A program made the position numbers and the translations under genes. Below, piece after piece: positions 59,425 to 64,000 of a stretch of 64,000 bases of DNA. The notes below the pieces were generated by a model. The model saw only the letters and a program-made list of their open reading frames with translations. It made no database searches and had not been told where the DNA came from. Each line of letters begins with the position of its first letter. The first letter of the stretch is position 1. The stretch is from contig NC_087068.1 in NCBI RefSeq assembly GCF_963678635.1, positions 5,229,079 to 5,293,078 on the forward strand, given 5' to 3'. This stretch comes from Symsagittifera roscoffensis (lineage: Eukaryota; Xenacoelomorpha; Acoela; Convolutidae).

Positions 59425-61233
59425 TTAGTCGTCGGGGAAGAAACCGTGGGGGAAAATGTCGTGGATGAGATCTGAAGTTGTTAGTAGTTTGGCTAATATG
59501 CGGATGATATTTTTAGTTTGAAGCAGTGGCCAAAGCAATTGAAGTGCCTTAATGGTGGTTAGTTCTTCAGTGCCAACTGCAAATTCATAAGGTGTGTTTT
59601 GGATTAGATTATATAATTTGTGGTTGAATTTAGTGTTATGGATGAATTCTAAAATGGGGATTTCTATAGGTTGTACAAACTCGTGTGGGATGAGGAAGGG
59701 TCGGGATTCTTCTGCGTTGAAGGTCTTGGTGATGGGACAAAAGATATACATTTGGGTTATGGGATCATAATTTCGAAGAATACCATGAAAGTTAGTATCT
59801 TTAATGCAATATGTGAAGTTAAGAAAGAATGGTGAGGTGTATTTGGAATTGATGAATTGAAAACGATGGTGTGGTTGTCTGGAGGGAGTGTGTAGGTCAA
59901 AGTGATTTTGGATGAAACGATAATAAGTATATGTGTGTGTTTGTTTAGTGCGCAACATAATATCGTGTGAGCAGTGCAAATCTCTTTCATGTGGTGCAAG
60001 GAAACGAAAGGTTAGTGAAAATATTTGGAAGCGTTCTTTAAAACTTTCGTAGGCTTGCGTGTCTGTTAGTGCTTCTGAGATAATGTGGTCAAACTTGCGA
60101 TCGAAGATATTTAGTGTAAATACATATGGTGTTTTAATGAAAAATTTCTCGGTGATTTGTGGGTTAGCGAAGCGATCGTCGTCTAAGAATTGATCTTGGT
60201 TAGTTCTGATGATGTTATGATCGTAATATTCTAGTGTATATTCATTAGCTCGGGGTGCAGTGTGTGTTTTTAGTGATTTTTTGTATCCAATGTAAGTAAA
60301 TTGTCTAGGTGTTAGTGGTGTAGTGAGTCGATATAGCATGTCCTTATTTCGTTCTAAATCGATATGAGTGTTAGATAAAGGTAAGCAAAGGGGATTTGTA
60401 AAATGATAATATGAGGTCCAAGGAAGGGTAGGCATTAAAACGTATTCGTCTACAAAGTTACGTGTCTCGTTAGTGTCATGAGGGGTGTTTAAGGTGTATT
60501 GTGGAAATGAGGGTAAGGTGATAGCTAAAAATTCTTTTGTGTTAGTGTGTTGTGGATGGTTGATATATTCACGGGCTGTTCCTGGTTTCGCTGGGAAAGG
60601 ATGGTTGGGGAACTTCCTTTTAAAAGTGCGGTAAGCTCTATTAGTGCTGAGTGAAGATACAGTATTTGTGGATGATGGTGCTAATGAATCAGTATAAATT
60701 GAAGAGGGTGTAGGGGTAGGAGGGTTGGATGAATCTATTGTGGATGAGATTTGGTTTATGGTTGGGGTGTCAAGGTGATAGGATTGTTGTTGTAGGGTAA
60801 TGAAATTATCTAGTTCTGGGGAGATTCGGGGGGTGTCTGAAGAATGAGATGATTGGTTTGAGTGAAGTGAGGAGTAGGTTGGAGTGACTTGGGAAGCATA
60901 AGAGGGTGTAGAATTGGTTGGGTCAGGGTTATTTGGTAGTATGGGTTGAAAAGGGGGTTGGGAAAAATTTAAGGAATTGGTGTGAAAATTATTTGATGGA
61001 GATGGTTCAGAGTCGGCAAATTCATCGGGGGTTTCAATATTCGGGTTATTGAGTTGTGAGATGGAGTATAAAACTGAGATGTGTGAATAAGTATCGGAAT
61101 TCATGCCGGATGTTACATTACTGGATGGGGAATCGGGTGGCGGAAAAGCAAAAAGTGGTATTATTGGGATTGGAGTGGTGAGGTTGGTTGGGTGGGAATT
61201 TGATCGGTGTAGGGATCCAAGTTGTCGGCTCAT
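59425..61233 (-). CDS. Virus-like element ORF, 602 aa, disordered N-terminus and folded C-terminus
   Basis: Intact ORF whose ATG overlaps the glycoprotein stop by 4 nt (ATGA). Residues 1 to about 195 are rich in Ser, Pro, Thr and Asn with repeated short Pro motifs, clearly disordered. A basic patch follows (RTFKRKFPNHPFP). Residues about 220-602 look folded, with many aromatic residues, and no TM segment. I recognise no domain. A disordered plus globular layout behind a glycoprotein gene recalls viral phosphoprotein, matrix or movement-type proteins, but that is only analogy. The absence of stops in 1.8 kb of A/T-rich DNA argues for recent selection or recent insertion. Confidence 0.75.
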   Translation of the reverse strand: MSRQLGSLHRSNSHPTNLTTPIPIIPLFAFPPPDSPSSNVTSGMNSDTYSHISVLYSISQLNNPNIETPDEFADSEPSPSNNFHTNSLNFSQPPFQPILPNNPDPTNSTPSYASQVTPTYSSLHSNQSSHSSDTPRISPELDNFITLQQQSYHLDTPTINQISSTIDSSNPPTPTPSSIYTDSLAPSSTNTVSSLSTNRAYRTFKRKFPNHPFPAKPGTAREYINHPQHTNTKEFLAITLPSFPQYTLNTPHDTNETRNFVDEYVLMPTLPWTSYYHFTNPLCLPLSNTHIDLERNKDMLYRLTTPLTPRQFTYIGYKKSLKTHTAPRANEYTLEYYDHNIIRTNQDQFLDDDRFANPQITEKFFIKTPYVFTLNIFDRKFDHIISEALTDTQAYESFKERFQIFSLTFRFLAPHERDLHCSHDIMLRTKQTHTYTYYRFIQNHFDLHTPSRQPHHRFQFINSKYTSPFFLNFTYCIKDTNFHGILRNYDPITQMYIFCPITKTFNAEESRPFLIPHEFVQPIEIPILEFIHNTKFNHKLYNLIQNTPYEFAVGTEELTTIKALQLLWPLLQTKNIIRILAKLLTTSDLIHDIFPHGFFPDD

Positions 61234-63851
61234 CGTGGGCTAAAAAAATTATTATTTTGAGACTGAAAAGCGGTGGTATGGGGTTGTTCTATAATTTGTT
61301 CATAAGTATTTTCATCTTGTGAGTGGTGTGGCATTATATGTTGGATGGGACTTTGTGATATGGTTGGTCTAAAATTATTATGTGTTATGGCTAAATTTCG
61401 AAAATTACGTGGGACTAGGGATAATGGATGGTTATGTGGTAGGGGTGGTAACTGTGGTGCTGTTGGTGTTGTGTCTGCATTGTTATGTTCTTCGTCGTAT
61501 GTGTTCTGTCTTGTTGCTATTTTTGTGTTATATTCTTTTATTTGTGCGTCTAAAAGAATTTTGTTTATAGATGTAGAAAATATTCCAAAAAATCCTGCAA
61601 ATAGTATGCGTGCTACACTTGCTTGTCTATTGACTTGTGTGTGTATAGCACATGTGTTATAGATTCCTTTTAAGAGTGAAAAAAGAAATCCAATAAAGTT
61701 AAACATTGCGTATAAAATAGTTAGTTTTTCTAAGATGTAGTAGGGCCATCCTAGAAAATCAAGAATTTCATTCTTGAGTGTAACAAAGCTAAAAATATTG
61801 ATAGGTGATATATCTTGGGGACGGTATTTTTCACCGTTTAGATATATATAATCTTTAATGTCTTTAAAATATCCGCTATAGTCTTGCGTATAGATGTCTG
61901 CAAATCCTGCGGTTTCGGCAAGTTTGCGTAAGTTTTGGTCAATTGATTGTCTTTGTATTGTGTCCATTTGTGTTAATAATTCCTGGAATTGTTGTGTTCT
62001 AATGTGATGTTGAATATCTGATTTTGAGTATATTCCTATTGATTGTAAGTCTATATTTGGGTTTCGAGCGATAGCGCGAATGCTTTCTGGTGAAAATTTT
62101 TTGAGTGATTGCATTAATGTGGGATATGGGGTGAGAAGGTAATATTTATCTTCATCAGGGTTTAGTTGTACTACGTTGTGGCTATTTTCTGATCCACATG
62201 GAACTGCGGTATCCCAGAAATAGGTTCTTCGTGAAAGTGTGTCAACGAAATGTACTTTATTCTTATAAAAGATAGGGATTCTTTTATAACATCGTTTATC
62301 TTCAAAAACGTATAGTGGTGATACTTTTTTAGTACAAGTATAAAACCATAAGATGTTTCCTTCATAGTCTAAAAAATTTGATCTATTTCCTGATAGTAAA
62401 TATCCTGCGTAGGGTATTTTTAATACTGCTAGTGCAAGTGATTGTAATATTTGTGTTCTTTCTAATTCGCATAGTTGGTGTAATGTTTCTAATTCGGAGA
62501 GTGACATTTCTTGAAAAATTCGGCTAATCGTGTAGTCTAGTTTCATATCTAAGTGAATATCATAGTGGATATTACCAAAATATGTACTATTCATTAGTGA
62601 TAGTTCTTGTAAACGTGTGCTTTGATCGTTTTGGGGTTTTAAATGTCCACCAGGTTGACCTGTATTCTTTTGAAAATTAACTGGTATATATGATGTTCCT
62701 TCGTTTAGGGGATGACTTGTGGCGTATGGGTCGACTTTTATTTTTCCAGTGGTCATGTCGAATCCATTTTCGTATTCAACTAATATTTCAGAGTATTGTG
62801 TTTTGTGAAGTGGGTTTCTGTATTTACATGCAAGTTCTGTTTCTTGATATATTTGAAAACGTGTTAATTTATTTTCTATATTATGAATATTTCGAAAATT
62901 AGAACTTATTTTTCGTAATGGATTTACTTGTTCATATGGTATTGATTGTATAAAATATTTTTCGTGAAATTTTATCATACGAGCGTGTATTTTTGCTACT
63001 TGAAATGTTGTACATGTGTCTTCGGGGAACCAAACAATTACAATTGTTGCTTGTGTTCTGGTTGTAGGGTCGCAATAACCTTGGTCGTTTTTACAAGGTA
63101 ATCTAATTCCTTGATAAATCATTGTGTTGTCTGATAAATCTCGTGTGAGTTGTATTTTTTCGAGTTGTATTTTCCAATCGAAAAACATTATTTCTTGGTA
63201 TCCTTTATTTTTTGTGTCTGCTTTGCAGTTTGATGGGTCATTTATACCAATGTGTGGTATCCAGTGTTTATCGTGCATGTCATAGGTTAATCGTCCGTGT
63301 GCGCCGTTGTATGGGTATTTTTCATCTAATTTTATATGTCCTTGATATCTTTCAAGTTCTGCTTGATGTACAGAATCTGAAAAAACTTGGAAATATACTA
63401 AATTTCTATCTGTGTTTTTATTTTTTGTGATGTTTAGTCGGAGTAACTCGTTTTTACAATCTTCGGGATTGAGATGTAAAAGTCGTTCTATATTACTCTG
63501 GTAGAATGATTCATGGTCAAGTCGGTTTTTATTTCCGTTTGAGACTTGTGAACAATGTACTTTCTTTTCAGAAAATGTTGCTGTGAATTTATATCCTATA
63601 ACTGTAGTTGCTCGGGCTTTTGAATAAAGTGTTGCTATGACATTTGTAGTTTCTATGGTTTGGGGTTCTGTTTCGCACTGTGATACTTGATTTATTGCAT
63701 ACTTGTGTAGTGTTTTTTGTTCGTTTTCTTCACAATCGTAATGTGTTACTAATAAATCTTGGGGTCCTGTGCGGGGAGAAGGGTTTATGTTTTGATTTGA
63801 GATTACTAGAAAAAGGAGTTGGAGAAAAATTAATAATTTTAGAATATACAT
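61230..63851 (-). CDS. Class III-type viral envelope glycoprotein, 873 aa (chuvirus-G-like)
   Basis: Intact. Signal peptide at 1-19 (LLIFLQLLFLVIS); a large ectodomain rich in Cys with sequons near 140, 421 and 489; a helical region at about 605-645; a membrane anchor at about 708-731 (TILYAMFNFIGFLFSLL) with a second hydrophobic stretch at 747-761; and a ~110-residue Pro/His-rich cytoplasmic tail with PTAP (796-799) and YEQI (850-853). The order of conserved-looking blocks (an early THYDC; LPCKNDQGYC at 251-260; a late FYTC..V then RCYKRIPI at 503-527 and VHFVDTLSRRTY to PC) matches what I know of chuvirus and gB-like fusion glycoproteins, which BEL/Pao-type retroelements are known to have captured. 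It would mediate receptor binding and membrane fusion. Start overlaps the upstream ORF by 13 nt. Family call is by pattern, without a search. Confidence 0.75.
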   Translation of the reverse strand: MYILKLLIFLQLLFLVISNQNINPSPRTGPQDLLVTHYDCEENEQKTLHKYAINQVSQCETEPQTIETTNVIATLYSKARATTVIGYKFTATFSEKKVHCSQVSNGNKNRLDHESFYQSNIERLLHLNPEDCKNELLRLNITKNKNTDRNLVYFQVFSDSVHQAELERYQGHIKLDEKYPYNGAHGRLTYDMHDKHWIPHIGINDPSNCKADTKNKGYQEIMFFDWKIQLEKIQLTRDLSDNTMIYQGIRLPCKNDQGYCDPTTRTQATIVIVWFPEDTCTTFQVAKIHARMIKFHEKYFIQSIPYEQVNPLRKISSNFRNIHNIENKLTRFQIYQETELACKYRNPLHKTQYSEILVEYENGFDMTTGKIKVDPYATSHPLNEGTSYIPVNFQKNTGQPGGHLKPQNDQSTRLQELSLMNSTYFGNIHYDIHLDMKLDYTISRIFQEMSLSELETLHQLCELERTQILQSLALAVLKIPYAGYLLSGNRSNFLDYEGNILWFYTCTKKVSPLYVFEDKRCYKRIPIFYKNKVHFVDTLSRRTYFWDTAVPCGSENSHNVVQLNPDEDKYYLLTPYPTLMQSLKKFSPESIRAIARNPNIDLQSIGIYSKSDIQHHIRTQQFQELLTQMDTIQRQSIDQNLRKLAETAGFADIYTQDYSGYFKDIKDYIYLNGEKYRPQDISPINIFSFVTLKNEILDFLGWPYYILEKLTILYAMFNFIGFLFSLLKGIYNTCAIHTQVNRQASVARILFAGFFGIFSTSINKILLDAQIKEYNTKIATRQNTYDEEHNNADTTPTAPQLPPLPHNHPLSLVPRNFRNLAITHNNFRPTISQSPIQHIMPHHSQDENTYEQIIEQPHTTAFQSQNNNFFSPR

Positions 63852-64000
63852 GTGTATGATAATCCTGAGTATGGGTTATAAAATGTGATGTAACCAATTG
63901 TTTTTTTGGTATATCTGTCGTATTTATATATTATTTCAGTGGTTATAAATGGTGGTGGTAGTGATTGAGCTGTTATGTTTGGTGGGTTTAATGGGTAGGG
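63839..64000 (-). CDS. C-terminal 53 codons of an upstream element ORF
   Basis: Open from the window edge to TAA at 63839-63841. The product (for example IIYKYDRYTKKTIGYITFYN) continues outside the window. In a retroelement this position holds the end of pol, but no integrase feature is recognisable in so short a piece. Its stop lies 13 nt inside the glycoprotein gene in another frame. Confidence 0.6.
   Translation of the reverse strand, partial: PYPLNPPNITAQSLPPPFITTEIIYKYDRYTKKTIGYITFYNPYSGLSYTCIF

Noticed and set aside
61345-61662. Plus-strand frames within the glycoprotein gene
   Set aside because: Antisense shadows of an intact 873-codon gene.

Overview
AT-rich, intron- and repeat-dominated DNA with eukaryotic splice signals and a run of Ns, from an invertebrate metazoan. 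The sequence alone does not fix the species; a larvacean, nematode or other small invertebrate are all conceivable. Host coding sequence is sparse. There is one clear secreted-protein gene split by a ~34 kb intron (exons 7220-8653 and 42568-42726, + strand), a terminal trypsin exon (57000-57425, - strand), and weaker exon candidates near the assembly gap at 6178-6377. Most of the rest is mobile or repetitive.

Both ends of the window hold parts of one family of LTR-bearing, virus-like element, read on the - strand. At the left end is a 410 bp LTR (2599-3008) followed on the - strand by a possible tRNA primer site, a leader with duplicated hairpins, and overlapping ORFs of 155 and at least 302 codons that run off the window. 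At the right end a 402 bp copy of the same LTR (57428-57829) closes the 3' end of a second copy. That copy carries, in transcription order, the tail of an ORF, an intact 873-aa envelope-type glycoprotein, a 602-aa protein of unknown function, and a broken ORF next to the LTR. The ORFs overlap by 13 and 4 nt, as in compact viruses. The glycoprotein has the look of the chuvirus/herpes-gB-like class III fusion proteins and has a PTAP motif in its tail. This element is the most novel object here.

Between them, 3.0-10.0 kb holds two inverted copies of a small DNA-transposon-like element, the gap and exon 1 of the secreted-protein gene. The region 10.1-42.4 kb is a degenerate macrosatellite of ~2.2 kb units inside that gene's intron, with nested minisatellites and later insertions. 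Exon 2 is followed by four ~770 bp tandem units carrying tRNA-like heads (44.4-47.5 kb), a diverged ~165 bp satellite (47.8-48.6 kb), a reverse-transcriptase remnant (49.0-49.4 kb), CGACC-rich simple repeats, and a full-length but decayed Ty3/gypsy retrotransposon with its own LTRs (50606-56714). The trypsin exon lies between that element and the right-hand virus-like element, whose LTR starts just at the exon's edge.
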